From Pandoraea nosoerga (lineage in GTDB: Bacteria; Pseudomonadota; Gammaproteobacteria; Burkholderiales; Burkholderiaceae), in contig NZ_CABPSC010000002.1 of the NCBI RefSeq assembly GCF_902459585.1, forward strand, positions 62,001 through 126,000: DNA of 64,000 nucleotides, given 5' to 3'. Of the stretch, positions 44,038-54,243 are shown piece by piece. A program made the position numbers and the translations under genes. Within the stretch, counting starts at the first letter, position 1. Every line of letters starts with the position of its first letter. The notes under the pieces were generated by a model. The model was not told the DNA's origin. It did not search any database and saw only the letters and a list, made by a program, of their open reading frames with translations.

Positions 44038-46458
44038 ATGTCAGGCACCCAAATCCTCCCGCCCGAAGCGATTCAACTGCCCCTGTTGCCTCTGCGCGAC
44101 GTGGTCGTGTTTCCGCACATGGTGATTCCCCTTTTCGTGGGGCGTCCGAAATCGATCAAAGCGCTTGAAACCGCCATGGAAGGCGGCAAGCACATCATGC
44201 TGGTCGCCCAGAAAGCCGCGGCCAAGGACGAGCCCACGGCCAAGGATCTCTACGAGATCGGCTGCGTGGCCAACATCCTGCAAATGCTCAAGCTGCCGGA
44301 CGGCACCGTGAAGGTGCTCGTCGAGGGCATCCAGCGTGCGCGCACGCTGAGCGTGGATGAAGAAGAAACCCAGTTCACGTCGGAAGTCATGCCGCTCGAA
44401 CCGGATGACGGCAATTCGCCCGAATCCGAGGCGCTGCGCCGTGCCATCGTCGCGCAGTTCGACCAGTACGTGAAGCTCAACAAGAAGATCCCCCCGGAGA
44501 TCCTGACCTCGCTGTCGGGCATCGACGAAGCGGGTCGTCTGGCTGACACCATCGCCGCGCATCTGCCGCTCAAGCTCGAGCAGAAGCAGAAGATCCTGGA
44601 GATGTTCCCGGTCATCGAACGGCTCGAGCATCTGCTCGCGCAGCTCGAGAGCGAGATCGACATCCTGCAGGTGGAAAAGCGCATCCGCGGCCGCGTGAAG
44701 CGCCAGATGGAAAAGAGCCAGCGCGAGTACTACCTGAACGAGCAGGTCAAGGCCATCCAGAAGGAACTCGGCGAAGGCGAGGAGGGCGCGGATCTCGAAG
44801 AACTCGAGAAGCGCATCAAGGCCGCGCACCTGCCCAAGGAAGCCAAGAAGAAGGCTGACGCGGAACTCAAGAAGCTCAAGCTGATGTCGCCGATGTCGGC
44901 CGAAGCCACGGTCGTGCGCAACTACATCGACACGCTGGTCGGACTGCCGTGGCGCAAGAAGAGCAAGGTGAACAACGACCTGTCGAACGCCGAGAAGGTG
45001 CTCGACGAAGACCACTTCGGTCTCGAGAAGGTCAAGGAACGTATCCTCGAGTATCTTGCCGTGCAGCAGCGCGTGGACAAGGTCAAGGCGCCGATCCTGT
45101 GCCTGGTCGGGCCCCCGGGCGTGGGCAAGACTTCGCTCGGCCAGTCGATCGCGCGTGCGACGAACCGCAAGTTCGTGCGCATGGCGTTGGGCGGCGTGCG
45201 TGACGAGGCCGAGATTCGCGGCCACCGTCGCACGTACATCGGGTCGATGCCGGGCAAGATCCTGCAGAGCCTGTCGAAAGTGGCCGTGCGCAACCCGCTG
45301 TTCCTGCTTGACGAAGTGGACAAGATGGGCATGGACTTCCGTGGCGACCCGAGCTCGGCGCTGCTCGAAGTGCTTGATCCGGAGCAGAACCACACGTTCT
45401 CGGACCACTACGTCGAAGTCGACTTCGATCTGTCGGACGTGATGTTCGTGGCGACGTCGAACTCGCTGAACATTCCGGCGCCGCTGCTCGATCGCATGGA
45501 AGTGATTCGCCTATCGGGCTACACGGAAGACGAGAAGGTCAACATCGCCCAGCGTTATCTGCTGCCGAAGCAGAAGAAGAACAACGGGCTGAAGGAAGGC
45601 GAAATCGAGCTCACGGAAGCCGCGATTCGCGACATCATCCGCTACTACACGCGCGAAGCCGGTGTGCGTTCGCTCGAGCGCGAGATCTCGAAGATCTGCC
45701 GCAAGGTCGTGAAGATGCTGTTGCTCAAGAAGGTCGAAGGCACGTCGATCAAGGTCGACGCCGGCAATCTCGACAACTTCCTGGGCGTGCGCAAGTTCGA
45801 CTTCGGTCTGGCGATGAAGGAAAACCAGATCGGCCAGGTCACGGGGCTGGCGTGGACGGAAGTGGGCGGCGATCTGCTGACCATCGAAGCCGCGTTGATG
45901 CCGGGCAAGGGCAACATCATTCGCACGGGCTCGCTCGGCGACGTGATGAAGGAGTCGGTCGAGGCGGCCCGCTCGGTGGTACGCTCGCGTGCGCGCCGCC
46001 TGGGGGTGACGGATGACCAGTTCGAGAAGAAGGACATCCACATCCACGTGCCGGAAGGCGCGACGCCGAAGGACGGCCCGTCCGCCGGTATCGCGATGAC
46101 GACGGCGCTCGTGTCGGTGCTCACCGGCATTCCGGTGCGTGCCGATGTCGCGATGACCGGCGAGATCACGCTGCGCGGCGAAGTGTTGCCGATCGGTGGT
46201 CTCAAGGAGAAGCTGCTGGCCGCGCATCGCGGCGGCATCAAGCTCGTGTTGATTCCGGAAGAGAACGTGAAGGATCTCGCAGAGATTCCCGACACGGTGA
46301 AGAACGCGCTGGAGATCGTGCCCGTGCGCTGGATCGACAAGGTGCTGGAGCTGGCGCTGGAGCATGCGCCGACGCCGCTGCCCGAAGAAGAGGCGAAGGC
46401 TGCACCGGTGACGCCGAGCGCGGACGCCGGCGGCAAGCAGGACGTCATCAAGCACTGA
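44038..46458 (+). CDS. lon: ATP-dependent protease Lon
   Basis: About 806 residues. The N-terminal LON substrate domain begins [14 protein letters not shown] coiled-coil region and the AAA+ domain follow (Walker A G-P-P-G-V-G-K-T, then L-D-E-V-D-K). The protease domain has catalytic Ser in K-D-G-P-S-A-G and Lys in G-G-L-K-E-K. Lon degrades damaged and regulatory proteins. The ATG at 44038 is preferred over 44026: it gives the family N-terminus ([10 protein letters not shown]) and the GGGGA just upstream is well spaced. Confidence 0.97.
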   Translation: MSGTQILPPEAIQLPLLPLRDVVVFPHMVIPLFVGRPKSIKALETAMEGGKHIMLVAQKAAAKDEPTAKDLYEIGCVANILQMLKLPDGTVKVLVEGIQRARTLSVDEEETQFTSEVMPLEPDDGNSPESEALRRAIVAQFDQYVKLNKKIPPEILTSLSGIDEAGRLADTIAAHLPLKLEQKQKILEMFPVIERLEHLLAQLESEIDILQVEKRIRGRVKRQMEKSQREYYLNEQVKAIQKELGEGEEGADLEELEKRIKAAHLPKEAKKKADAELKKLKLMSPMSAEATVVRNYIDTLVGLPWRKKSKVNNDLSNAEKVLDEDHFGLEKVKERILEYLAVQQRVDKVKAPILCLVGPPGVGKTSLGQSIARATNRKFVRMALGGVRDEAEIRGHRRTYIGSMPGKILQSLSKVAVRNPLFLLDEVDKMGMDFRGDPSSALLEVLDPEQNHTFSDHYVEVDFDLSDVMFVATSNSLNIPAPLLDRMEVIRLSGYTEDEKVNIAQRYLLPKQKKNNGLKEGEIELTEAAIRDIIRYYTREAGVRSLEREISKICRKVVKMLLLKKVEGTSIKVDAGNLDNFLGVRKFDFGLAMKENQIGQVTGLAWTEVGGDLLTIEAALMPGKGNIIRTGSLGDVMKESVEAARSVVRSRARRLGVTDDQFEKKDIHIHVPEGATPKDGPSAGIAMTTALVSVLTGIPVRADVAMTGEITLRGEVLPIGGLKEKLLAAHRGGIKLVLIPEENVKDLAEIPDTVKNALEIVPVRWIDKVLELALEHAPTPLPEEEAKAAPVTPSADAGGKQDVIKH

Positions 46459-46528
46459 CGGCGTCGCTTGCCGGGGAGGGGAGGCGGTGTTCGCCGCAGC
46501 TCCCGGCATCGGAAAAGTGTGAAAGGCG

Positions 46529-46561
46529 AAAAAAGCTCGGGGTTTTCCCCGGGCTTTTTTT
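46529..46561 (+). terminator. Rho-independent terminator of lon
   Basis: AAAAAAGCTCGGGG, a TTTT loop and CCCCGGGCTTTTTTT form a GC stem with a long T-run, about 70 bases past the lon stop. Confidence 0.88.
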
Positions 46562-46645
46562 ATTCACGCAAAGTGCTCGAAAATAGCGGCCGGAAAGCGC
46601 AGGTTCAGGAGTGCTTCCGAAGCCGCCAAAATGGCGCAAAACGGC

Positions 46646-46674
46646 TTGACATAAGGGTTTTCGGCTTGTCTAAT
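46646..46674 (+). promoter_or_regulatory. Sigma-70 promoter of hupB
   Basis: A perfect TTGACA (46646-46651) and TCTAAT (46669-46674) are separated by 17 bases, 93 bases before the HU start codon. This is the best promoter match in the window, and it fits a highly expressed gene. Confidence 0.78.
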
Positions 46675-46766
46675 GGCAAAGCCAGCGGACCTCGCAGATC
46701 AATGTCAAGGCGCGCGAAGAGCGCCTCCGCGGCTCAATCGCCTACTATCCTTGCAAGGGGGTTACA

Positions 46767-47039
46767 GTGAATAAGACGGAACTGATCGATCATATCGCGA
46801 GTGAGGCAGATATCTCGAAGGCCGCCTCGGGTCGAGCACTTGATGCATTTGTAGCTGCAGTAAAGAAGGCGCTGAAGAAGGGTGACGATGTGACGCTGGT
46901 GGGCTTCGGCACGTTCTTCGTGAACAAGCGCGCAGCGCGCACCGGTCGCAACCCGCGCACCGGCGACGCGATCAAGATCAAGGCCGCAAAGGTTCCGAAA
47001 TTTCGCCCTGGCAAAGATCTCAAAGATACTGTAAACTGA
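46767..47039 (+). CDS. hupB: DNA-binding protein HU
   Basis: 90 residues, full HU length, with the DNA-binding arm signature G-F-G-T-F-x-[13 protein letters not shown] and the typical N-terminus [13 protein letters not shown] is a dimeric nucleoid protein that bends DNA. The start codon is GTG, with AAGGGG six to seven bases upstream. The position directly after lon is as in many proteobacteria. Confidence 0.97.
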   Translation: MNKTELIDHIASEADISKAASGRALDAFVAAVKKALKKGDDVTLVGFGTFFVNKRAARTGRNPRTGDAIKIKAAKVPKFRPGKDLKDTVN

Positions 47040-47095
47040 TCGACTTTCCTGCTCCGGCGGGAAGTAGCAGCAAGAACAACACTAGAATCGGGAAC

Positions 47096-47171
47096 GGGTG
47101 CTTAGCTCAGCTGGTAGAGCGGCGCCCTTACAAGGCGTAGGTCGGGGGTTCGAACCCCTCAGCACCCACCA
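47096..47171 (+). tRNA. tRNA-Val (anticodon TAC)
   Basis: Cloverleaf with acceptor GGGTGCT/AGCACCC, D arm GCTC..GAGC, anticodon loop CTTACAA, T arm GGGGG-TTCGAAC-CCCTC and an encoded CCA end. A TAGAAT hexamer at 47083-47088 may be part of its own promoter. Confidence 0.98.
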
Positions 47172-47185
47172 GTTCCAGATCTTGG

Positions 47186-47262
47186 GGAGCGGTAGTTCAG
47201 TTGGTTAGAATACCGGCCTGTCACGCCGGGGGTCGCGGGTTCGAGCCCCGTCCGCTCCGCCA
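47186..47262 (+). tRNA. tRNA-Asp (anticodon GTC)
   Basis: Cloverleaf with acceptor GGAGCGG/CCGCTCC, anticodon stem CCGGC/GCCGG with loop CTGTCAC, T arm GCGGG-TTCGAGC-CCCGT, discriminator G and an encoded CCA end. It lies 14 bases after tRNA-Val and is probably in the same transcript. Confidence 0.98.
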
Positions 47263-47269
47263 AATTGTG

Positions 47270-47296
47270 AAAAGGCGAACTTCGGTTCGCCTTTTT
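47270..47296 (+). terminator. Terminator of the tRNA operon
   Basis: AAAAGGCGAAC, a TTCG tetraloop and GTTCGCCTTTTTT form an 11-bp stem with a T-run, eight bases after tRNA-Asp. Confidence 0.92.
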
Positions 47297-47344
47297 TGCC
47301 ATATGACGTCCTAAGACGCCTCCAGACGACTCTTCCGATTTCGT

Positions 47345-49267
47345 ATGTTCGACTTCATCCGACGCCATCAACGATTGGTCCTCATTTTCCTGACGGTGTT
47401 GATCGTGCCGTCGTTCGTGGTCTTCGGCGTTCACGGCTGGCAGGAGTACGCCTCGGATGCCGGCACGATTGCCAAGGTGGGCGATCAGACCGTGACGCGT
47501 CAGGAATACGACAGCGTGTTGCGTGCCCAGACCGAGCGCATGCAGCAGATGTTCGGCGGCGCGGTCGACGCCAGCCAGATCAATACGCCCGAAATGCGCA
47601 CGGCTGTGCTGGACAACCTGATCCAGCAGAAGCTGCTCATGCGGGAAACCCTCAAGAAGAATCTGTCGGTGCCCGATGCCCAGGTACGCGAGGCGCTGCT
47701 CGCCATCCCGGCAATTGCGCAGATGCGCCGCCCGGACGGCTCGATCGACGAAGCCAAGTACGAGCAACTGCTTGCCGCGCAGAACCTCACGCCGCAACGT
47801 CTCGAAGCTCAGGTGCGTTTCGAGCTCGCTTCGAACCAACTGCCGGCGAGCGTGCAGGCTAGCGCAATGCTGCCGAAGACGGTGATCGATCGTTTCGCGC
47901 AGCTTCGCGCACAGGAGCGCGAAGTGTCGGCGCTGACGTTCCCGGCCGCCGAGTACGCAGGCAAGGTCGCGCCGACGGCGCAGCAGATTCAGGCCTACTA
48001 CGACGCCCACAAGGCCGCCTTCCAGACGCCGGAGTCGGCCGAGATCCAGTACGTCGTGCTCGATCCGAAGGCAATGCCGGCCTCGGCGCAGAGTGCGGCG
48101 AGCGATGACGTGCTGCGCAAGATGTACAACGACAACCTCAAGCAGTACACCACGCCGGAGGAGCGCCGTGCGTCGCACATCCTGATCGCCTCGCCGTCCG
48201 ATGCATCGCCGGCCGAGCATGCCAAGGCGAAGGCCAAGGCCGAGGCGCTGCTCGCACAGCTCAAGCAGCATCCGAACGATTTCGCCAAGCTCGCGACGGA
48301 GAACTCCGACGATCCGGGTTCGAAGGCCAACGGCGGCGACCTCGGTTATTTCCAGCGCGACGCCATGGTCAAGCCGTTCGCGGACGCCGCCTTCGCGCTC
48401 AAGAGCGAAGGCGAGGTGAGCGACGTCGTGAAGAGCGACTTCGGCTATCACATCATCAAGCTGACCGGCATCAAACCGGGGCAGACGAAATCGTTCGAGG
48501 AGGTCAAGCCGCAACTCGCCGAACAGTATCGCCAACAGGAGTCGGCCAAGGCTTACGCCAAACTCGCCGACCAGTTCACCAACGCCGTGTACGAACAGCC
48601 GGACAGCCTGCAACCGGTGGCCGACAAGCTGAACCTGAAGGTGCTCGCCGCGACGGTCACGCGCACGCCGGACCCCGCGCAGGCCAAGGGGCCGCTCGGC
48701 AACGAGAAACTGCTCAAGGCCGTGTTCGGCGACGAGTCGCTCAAGAACAAGCGCAACACCGAAGCGGTGGACGTCGGACAGGGCGTGCTGGTCTCGGCGC
48801 ATGTCGTCAACTATCATCCGGCCGCGACGCCGCCGCTCACGCAGATCGAAGCGCAGGTCAAGGAGAAGGTGGCCACCGATCTGGCCGCGCAAGACGCGAA
48901 GAAGGCCGGCGAAGCGAAGCTCGATGCGCTGAAAAAGGGCGGCGATGCCGCATTCGGCCCCGCGCAGACGGTCTCGCGCGACAACCCGGGCAAGCTGCCG
49001 GCCGCCGCGCTCACCGCGATCTTCGGTGCCGACACGGCCAAGCTGCCGGCATACGTCGGCGTGGATCTCGGCGAAGGCCAGGGCTATGCGGTGTACCGCA
49101 TCAGCAAGGTCTCGCAGCCCACGGTGCAAGACCCCCAACGGTTGGCCGCCGAAACGCAGCAGCTCAACCAACTGGCGGCGCAGGCTGAATGGAACGCCTG
49201 GCTCGGGGATCTGCGCGCGCGCTCGAAGGTCAAAGTGGTCAACGACGTGACCAAGCCGGGCGCCTGA
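47345..49267 (+). CDS. ppiD: Periplasmic folding chaperone PpiD (SurA N-domain and parvulin)
   Basis: About 640 residues. One N-terminal membrane helix (LVLIFLTVLIVPSFVVFGV) is followed by a SurA-N-like chaperone region. A parvulin domain at about 275-370 has R-R-A-S-H-I-L-I, G-G-D-L-G-Y-F and F-G-Y-H-I-I-K-L. PpiD is anchored in the inner membrane and helps newly exported proteins at the Sec translocon. The order lon-hupB-ppiD, here with two tRNAs inserted, is as in E. coli. Confidence 0.95.
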   Translation: MFDFIRRHQRLVLIFLTVLIVPSFVVFGVHGWQEYASDAGTIAKVGDQTVTRQEYDSVLRAQTERMQQMFGGAVDASQINTPEMRTAVLDNLIQQKLLMRETLKKNLSVPDAQVREALLAIPAIAQMRRPDGSIDEAKYEQLLAAQNLTPQRLEAQVRFELASNQLPASVQASAMLPKTVIDRFAQLRAQEREVSALTFPAAEYAGKVAPTAQQIQAYYDAHKAAFQTPESAEIQYVVLDPKAMPASAQSAASDDVLRKMYNDNLKQYTTPEERRASHILIASPSDASPAEHAKAKAKAEALLAQLKQHPNDFAKLATENSDDPGSKANGGDLGYFQRDAMVKPFADAAFALKSEGEVSDVVKSDFGYHIIKLTGIKPGQTKSFEEVKPQLAEQYRQQESAKAYAKLADQFTNAVYEQPDSLQPVADKLNLKVLAATVTRTPDPAQAKGPLGNEKLLKAVFGDESLKNKRNTEAVDVGQGVLVSAHVVNYHPAATPPLTQIEAQVKEKVATDLAAQDAKKAGEAKLDALKKGGDAAFGPAQTVSRDNPGKLPAAALTAIFGADTAKLPAYVGVDLGEGQGYAVYRISKVSQPTVQDPQRLAAETQQLNQLAAQAEWNAWLGDLRARSKVKVVNDVTKPGA

Positions 49268-49290
49268 TTCAGCGAGGCTCGGTGCAATGA

Positions 49291-49318
49291 AAAACGCGGC
49301 TCCCGGGCCGCGTTTTTT
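49291..49318. terminator. Bidirectional terminator between ppiD and tesA
   Basis: AAAACGCGGC and GCCGCGTTTT (49291-49300 with 49307-49316), followed by T residues on the plus strand and by A-rich sequence giving T residues on the minus strand, serve two convergent genes. The tesA stop codon overlaps its end. Confidence 0.88.
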
Positions 49319-50016
49319 CATGCGCCGGACTTCGGCGTAGGAGCGTCGATCGCTTTGGCCGCCGGCTTGCCGGCAGGCTTGAGCAGCGGTTTCACGGTTG
49401 GCCAGACGTTTTGCAGAATTTGCGGGTGCGCCTTCGCAAGCGGATGAATCTGGTCCTGCTGGAACCAGTCCGGATGCTCGGCCACGCCGGCCAGCAGGAA
49501 CGGCACATAGCCCGTCTTTTCCTGTCGGGCGAGTGTGGCGTACATGTTGTAGAACTGCTCGCTGTAGTCGGGCCCGTAGTTGGGCGGAATGCGCATGCCG
49601 ACGACGATGACACGGCTGCCCGCCTTGCGTGCGGCTTCGATCATCGCCCGGAGATTGGTGCGCGTGAGCTCGAGCGGAATACCGCGCAGCGCGTCGTTGC
49701 CGCCCAGCTCGAGGATGGTGATCGCAGGGCGATGCCGTTCGAGAAGCGGGGCGAGCCGTGAGCGCCCGCCGCTCGTGGTGTCGCCGCTGATGCTCGCGTT
49801 GACGACGTTATAATCGAAGCCGTTTTGCGTGATCGTCTGCTGCAGGAGGTTGACCCACCCGGCGCCGCGTGCAATGCCATACTCGGCCGAGAGGCTGTCG
49901 CCCACGACGAGAATCGTCGGCGCGCTCGAACTTGCCGCGTTCGCCACAGTCCCTGACAGCAGGCTCCAGCCCACGAGGGCCGTGGCGGCCAATTTCAAGA
50001 ACTCTCTTCTTGCCAT
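49318..50016 (-). CDS. tesA: Multifunctional esterase/thioesterase/lysophospholipase TesA
   Basis: About 232 residues. A signal peptide (first 27 or so residues, ending A-N-A-A) leads to an SGNH hydrolase with the four blocks visible: G-D-S-L-S (Ser), S-I-S-G-D (Gly), G-G-N-D-A (Asn) and D-Q-I-H-P (Asp and His). It is a periplasmic esterase acting on acyl esters and thioesters. The ATG at 50016 overlaps the start codon of the divergent ABC ATPase gene within one CATG. The C-terminus has a Lys/Pro/Ala-rich tail. Confidence 0.93.
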   Translation of the reverse strand: MARREFLKLAATALVGWSLLSGTVANAASSSAPTILVVGDSLSAEYGIARGAGWVNLLQQTITQNGFDYNVVNASISGDTTSGGRSRLAPLLERHRPAITILELGGNDALRGIPLELTRTNLRAMIEAARKAGSRVIVVGMRIPPNYGPDYSEQFYNMYATLARQEKTGYVPFLLAGVAEHPDWFQQDQIHPLAKAHPQILQNVWPTVKPLLKPAGKPAAKAIDAPTPKSGA

Positions 50017-50707
50017 GTCGTTTTCCGAAAACGTAATTGAGGTGCGGGGGCTCGGCAAGCGCTTGCGCGACGCCACCGGCGAGCTCGTCATTTTGCAGGA
50101 TATCGATTTTTCCGTCGCGAAAGGCCAGACGGTGGCCATCGTCGGCGCTTCCGGCTCCGGCAAGTCGACGTTGCTGGGCCTCATGGCCGGCCTCGACACC
50201 GCGACGGACGGCAGCGTGACGCTGCTGGGCAAGTCGCTCGGCGATCTCGATGAAGAGGGCCGCGCCGCCCTGCGCCGCGGCGCCGTGGGCTTCGTCTTTC
50301 AGTCGTTCCAGCTGATGCCGCACCTGACGGCGCTCGAAAACGTCATGCTGCCGCTCGAACTGCTCGGTGAGACACGCGAGGTCCGCAATCGTGCCGTGAA
50401 GTTGCTCGAACAGGTGGGGCTCGGCTCGCGACTTACGCACTACCCGAAGCAGCTCTCCGGCGGCGAGCAGCAGCGCGTGGCACTGGCGCGCGCGTTCGTG
50501 ACCGAACCGGCCGTGCTCTTTGCCGACGAGCCCACCGGCAGCCTCGATACGGCGACCGGCGAACGCGTCATCGACCTGATGTTTTCTCTGAACGAGGCGA
50601 GCGGCGCGACGTTGGTTCTCGTCACGCACGACCTGGCCATTGCGCAGCGTTGCGACGCGACGGTGCAGCTCGCCGGCGGCCGGCTCGTCAACGGCGCCCA
50701 CGTTTGA
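50015..50707 (+). CDS. ABC transporter ATP-binding protein (YbbA/LolD-like), without a permease
   Basis: About 230 residues. Walker A G-A-S-G-S-G-K-S-T is at 44-52, then Q-loop V-F-Q-S-F-Q-L-M-P, signature L-S-G-G-E-Q-Q-R and Walker B V-L-F-A-D-E-P-T-G-S-L-D. It belongs to the MacB/LolD branch. In E. coli the homologue ybbA is divergent from tesA and followed by the large permease gene ybbP. Here pgi follows on the other strand, so the permease partner is not adjacent. The ATG at 50015 overlaps the tesA start. Confidence 0.9.
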   Translation: MSFSENVIEVRGLGKRLRDATGELVILQDIDFSVAKGQTVAIVGASGSGKSTLLGLMAGLDTATDGSVTLLGKSLGDLDEEGRAALRRGAVGFVFQSFQLMPHLTALENVMLPLELLGETREVRNRAVKLLEQVGLGSRLTHYPKQLSGGEQQRVALARAFVTEPAVLFADEPTGSLDTATGERVIDLMFSLNEASGATLVLVTHDLAIAQRCDATVQLAGGRLVNGAHV

Positions 50708-50753
50708 TCGGGGCTGCGTCGCCGCACCGCAAAGCAAAGAAGGAGAGGGGAGA

Positions 50754-52424
50754 TCAGCCCTTGCGCCGCCGGAGCGCCTCGCCCGCCAAGCGGATGAGCG
50801 AGGCGGTCGAAGCATCGTGAGCGCCGGGTCTGAGCGTGTCCGGATCGAGAAGCTCGGGCTCGATCGCGCGGCATAGTGTCTTGCCGAGTTCCACACCCCA
50901 CTGGTCGAAGGGATTGATGTCCCAGACAGCGGCCTGCACGAAGATCTTGTGCTCGTAGAGTGCGATCAACGCGCCCAGACGCTCCGGCGTCAACTTGTCG
51001 ATGACGATGGTGTTGCTCGGCCGGTTGCCGTCGAAGCGACGCTGTGCGCCGAGCGGGCTGCCAGCCTGTTCGCTCGTCGCCATCGAACCGCCCTGGAGCA
51101 GGGCTTCGCTTTGCGCGAAGCAGTTCGCCAACAGCTTGCGATGGTGTTCGAGATAGGCCGCACCTTCGTACTGCGGCTCCAGCACGGCGATGAAGTCGAC
51201 CGGCACGAGCGTCGTGCCCTGGTGCAGCATCTGGAAATATGCATGCTGCCCGTTCGTACCCGGTTCGCCCCAGATGATCGGTGCGGTCTGCCACGCCACC
51301 GGCGTGCCGTCGATCTGTACGGACTTGCCGTTGCTCTCCATGTCCAGTTGCTGCAAATATGGCGGCAGCTTCTGGAGCGCGTCCGTGTACGGGGCGATGG
51401 ACAGCGTTTGCGCATCGAAGAAATTGCGATACCAGATGCCCAGCAAACCGAGCAACACAGGCATGTTGGCTTCGAGCGGCGCGGTGCGGAAGTGTTCGTC
51501 CATCGCATGCGCGCCGGCGAGCAGGGCGTCGAAGTGCTGCGGGCCCAGATAGAGCATGATGATCAGCCCCACCGACGACCACAGCGAATAGCGCCCGCCC
51601 ACCCATTCGCCGAATTCGAAGACATTCTCGCGGTCGATGCCAAAGCGCGTTGCCTCGTCGGCGTTCGTCGATACCGCGACGAAATGCTTGCCCAGCGCGC
51701 TCTCCGGGATGCCGTTGGCCAGGAACCAGGCGCGAATCGTGCGCGCGTTGGTCATGGTCTCGAGCGTGGTGAACGTCTTCGAGCACACGACGACGAGCGT
51801 GGTTTGCGGATCGAGCGTGGGCAGCGTGCGGGCGAGTTCGGTCGGATCGATGTTGGCGATGAAGTGCGCCGTGAGTTCCGCGCGTCCGTAGACGGCGAGC
51901 GCGTCGCAGACCATGCGCGGCCCCAGATCGGAGCCGCCGATGCCGACGTTGACCAGATGCCGGATGCGCTTGCCGGTGGCGCCAAGCCACCGGCCGTCGC
52001 GAACGCGCTCGCTGAAGGCGCGCATGCGCGCGAGCGTCTGATGCACGCCGGCGCTGACATCGCCGGCGGCGTCGCGAAACGCCGCGCCCTGCGGCGCGCG
52101 CAATGCCACGTGCAGCGCCGCGCGGTCCTCGGTGACGTTCACGTGTTCGCCGGCCCACATTGCGTCGCGCTTGGCGGGTACGTGGCATTCGCGCGCGAGA
52201 TGCGCGAGCAAGGTGCGCGTCTTGTCGGTGATCCGGTTCTTCGAGTAGTCGAGATAGAGGCCGGCGGCATGCAGCGAGAACTGCTCGACGCGTGCATTCG
52301 CGCCGGCGCCGGCAAACCAGTCGCGCATGTGCTGCCCTGCGATTTCATCGCGATGCTCGAGCAATGCACGCCATGCGGCGAGTTGATCCAGACGAACGGA
52401 GGGCGCGGAAGGCTTGTACGACAT
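50754..52424 (-). CDS. pgi: Glucose-6-phosphate isomerase
   Basis: About 556 residues. Sugar-phosphate isomerase signatures are clear: [19 protein letters not shown], the glutamate motif [10 protein letters not shown] and the C-terminal [15 protein letters not shown]. It interconverts glucose-6-phosphate and fructose-6-phosphate. The ATG at 52424 is chosen because TATACT on the minus strand (52458-52453) would place transcription start near 52446; an ATG at 52439 is the alternative. Confidence 0.95.
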   Translation of the reverse strand: MSYKPSAPSVRLDQLAAWRALLEHRDEIAGQHMRDWFAGAGANARVEQFSLHAAGLYLDYSKNRITDKTRTLLAHLARECHVPAKRDAMWAGEHVNVTEDRAALHVALRAPQGAAFRDAAGDVSAGVHQTLARMRAFSERVRDGRWLGATGKRIRHLVNVGIGGSDLGPRMVCDALAVYGRAELTAHFIANIDPTELARTLPTLDPQTTLVVVCSKTFTTLETMTNARTIRAWFLANGIPESALGKHFVAVSTNADEATRFGIDRENVFEFGEWVGGRYSLWSSVGLIIMLYLGPQHFDALLAGAHAMDEHFRTAPLEANMPVLLGLLGIWYRNFFDAQTLSIAPYTDALQKLPPYLQQLDMESNGKSVQIDGTPVAWQTAPIIWGEPGTNGQHAYFQMLHQGTTLVPVDFIAVLEPQYEGAAYLEHHRKLLANCFAQSEALLQGGSMATSEQAGSPLGAQRRFDGNRPSNTIVIDKLTPERLGALIALYEHKIFVQAAVWDINPFDQWGVELGKTLCRAIEPELLDPDTLRPGAHDASTASLIRLAGEALRRRKG

Positions 52425-52452
52425 GTGCGGTAAGGGCATTTCGATAAAGCGA

Positions 52453-52458
52453 AGTATA
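52453..52458 (-). promoter_or_regulatory. Possible -10 box of pgi
   Basis: TATACT on the minus strand, about 29 bases before the chosen start codon. The -35 region is weak. Confidence 0.4.
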
Positions 52459-52548
52459 ACGGGAGTCACGCGCGATCACGCCGAAATGACGCCGTCGCGC
52501 GGCCATGGCGCGTGCTTCGGCCGTGCTTTCGACAGTTCTGTGGCGCAC

Positions 52549-54243
52549 TCATGTCGCGGTCCGGGTCGCACCGCGCGCGCCGCGCTCCGACAACGCCGCC
52601 AGTTCGGCGCGCATGGCCGGCAACAGTTCGGATGCCGTCAGTCCCGCGGGTCCTGCGCCTTCGGCGACGCAACGGTCCGCGGCCTTGCCGTGCAGCCAAA
52701 CGCCGGCCAGCGCGGCGGTGTTTGCGGGCATGCCCTGCGCGAGCAATGCGCCGATGGCGCCGGTGAGCACGTCGCCCGTGCCGGCCGTCGCCAGCCCCGC
52801 ATTGCCGGTGGTATTGATCCACGCGCCGGCACCATCGTCGACGATGCTGCCCGATCCCTTGAGTACGACGACCGCACCAAAACGCTTTGCCAGCGAGCGC
52901 GCGGCGCTCAGGCGGTCGGACTCGACGTCTGCGACGCTGCACCCGGCCAGTCTTGCCGCTTCGAGCGGATGCGGCGTGAGTATCGTAGGACCGGCGCGGC
53001 GGCGCACGCGCTCGGCAAGCGAGGCGTGCGCCGCGATGAGATTGAGGGCATCGGCGTCGATGACGAGCGGCGTCTGCTCGAGCGACAGCGCACGGGAAAG
53101 ACATGCCGCCGAAGCCGCGGACGTGCCCAGCCCAGGGCCGACGCACACCGCCTGCATGGCTGCCAGATCGACGTCTTCTGCCGCACGCAGCATGAGCTCG
53201 GGATGGACGGGGTCCCATGCAGGTGCGTCGGGGGCGACGAAACCGACATAGACGCGCCCGGCGCCGGTCATCAGCCCGGCGCGCGCACACAGGAGCGGCG
53301 CACCGACCATGCCGGGGTGGCCGCCGAGCACCGCGAGCGAGCCGTAACTGCCCTTGTGCGAGGCGTGGCGGCGCAGCGGAAGGTCGGCGCCGAAGACGTC
53401 CGGCGCGCTCGTGGCAAGTGTCGCAAGTGTGGGGCGGGCGGTAGGGGTGGCAGGGGCGGCAGGGGCAGCCTCGAGCGCCTCCTCGGCGCCCAACGACGCG
53501 ACGAGTACCATGCCCGCAACGTCGCGGCCCTTGCCGGTAAACAATCCCGGGCACGCGCCGAGCATGGCGATCGTGACATCGGCGTGAATGACCGCGCCGT
53601 CCGCCATGCCCGTGGCTGCGCCGAGCCCGCTCGGAATGTCGATCGCGAGAACCGGCGTGCCGTGCGCGTGGGCATAGGCGATGTTCCCGACGAGGGCCGC
53701 GGCAGCACCATCGAGCGGACGCGACAGGCCAATGCCGAACAGGCCGTCGACGATCCACGCATAGGTGGCCGGGTGCGGCCACACCGCCGGCGCCGGGCGG
53801 ATCGGCACGCCCGCCGTCATGGCCTGCGCGTGGGCCCAGCGGGCGTCGTCCGTCGCGGGTGCGGCGCATTGCCAGACGTCGACCAGTACGCCGCGCCGAT
53901 GCAGGTCATGCGCGGCGACGTAGGCGTCGCCACCGTTGTTTCCGGGGCCGGCGAGCAGCAGCACGGGCTGACGACCGGCGCTGGCCAGGACCGGCAGTCG
54001 TGCGTAGAGCCAGTCGGCGACGGCGGCGCCCGCGCGCGCCATGAGCGTGTGCGGCGGTAGTTTGGCCGCCGCGGCGCGCTCCACGTCGCGCAGCGTCGCC
54101 GGAAGATACAGCGCGAGCGACGTGCCAGGGTCGCAAACCGTTGCGGTGTGGGTGAGCGATGCGGGCTGCGTCAACGCGGGCGGACGCGCGAGCGGACTCG
54201 GATTGAGCGCGGCGGGAACATCGATGCGCAGTGGGTTCGGCAT
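52549..54243 (-). CDS. nnr: Bifunctional NAD(P)H-hydrate epimerase / ADP-dependent dehydratase
   Basis: About 564 residues, a fusion of two repair enzymes. The N-terminal YjeF_N epimerase domain has A-G-P-G-N-N-G-G-D-A and A-I-D-I-P-S-G-L. The C-terminal ribokinase-like dehydratase domain has L-T-P-H-P-L-E-A-A-R-L and the N-T-T-G-N-A-G-L-A-T-A-G-T-G-D-V-L motif. Together they restore damaged NAD(P)H hydrates. The linker (about 275-305) is Ala/Thr/Pro-rich. It lies about 125 bases upstream of pgi. Confidence 0.93.
   Translation of the reverse strand: MPNPLRIDVPAALNPSPLARPPALTQPASLTHTATVCDPGTSLALYLPATLRDVERAAAAKLPPHTLMARAGAAVADWLYARLPVLASAGRQPVLLLAGPGNNGGDAYVAAHDLHRRGVLVDVWQCAAPATDDARWAHAQAMTAGVPIRPAPAVWPHPATYAWIVDGLFGIGLSRPLDGAAAALVGNIAYAHAHGTPVLAIDIPSGLGAATGMADGAVIHADVTIAMLGACPGLFTGKGRDVAGMVLVASLGAEEALEAAPAAPATPTARPTLATLATSAPDVFGADLPLRRHASHKGSYGSLAVLGGHPGMVGAPLLCARAGLMTGAGRVYVGFVAPDAPAWDPVHPELMLRAAEDVDLAAMQAVCVGPGLGTSAASAACLSRALSLEQTPLVIDADALNLIAAHASLAERVRRRAGPTILTPHPLEAARLAGCSVADVESDRLSAARSLAKRFGAVVVLKGSGSIVDDGAGAWINTTGNAGLATAGTGDVLTGAIGALLAQGMPANTAALAGVWLHGKAADRCVAEGAGPAGLTASELLPAMRAELAALSERGARGATRTAT

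Noticed and set aside
47096-47262. tRNA-Val/tRNA-Asp pair as an integration site for a mobile element
   Set aside because: No integrase, no duplicated tRNA end and no foreign-looking DNA are visible on either side; ppiD follows at once.
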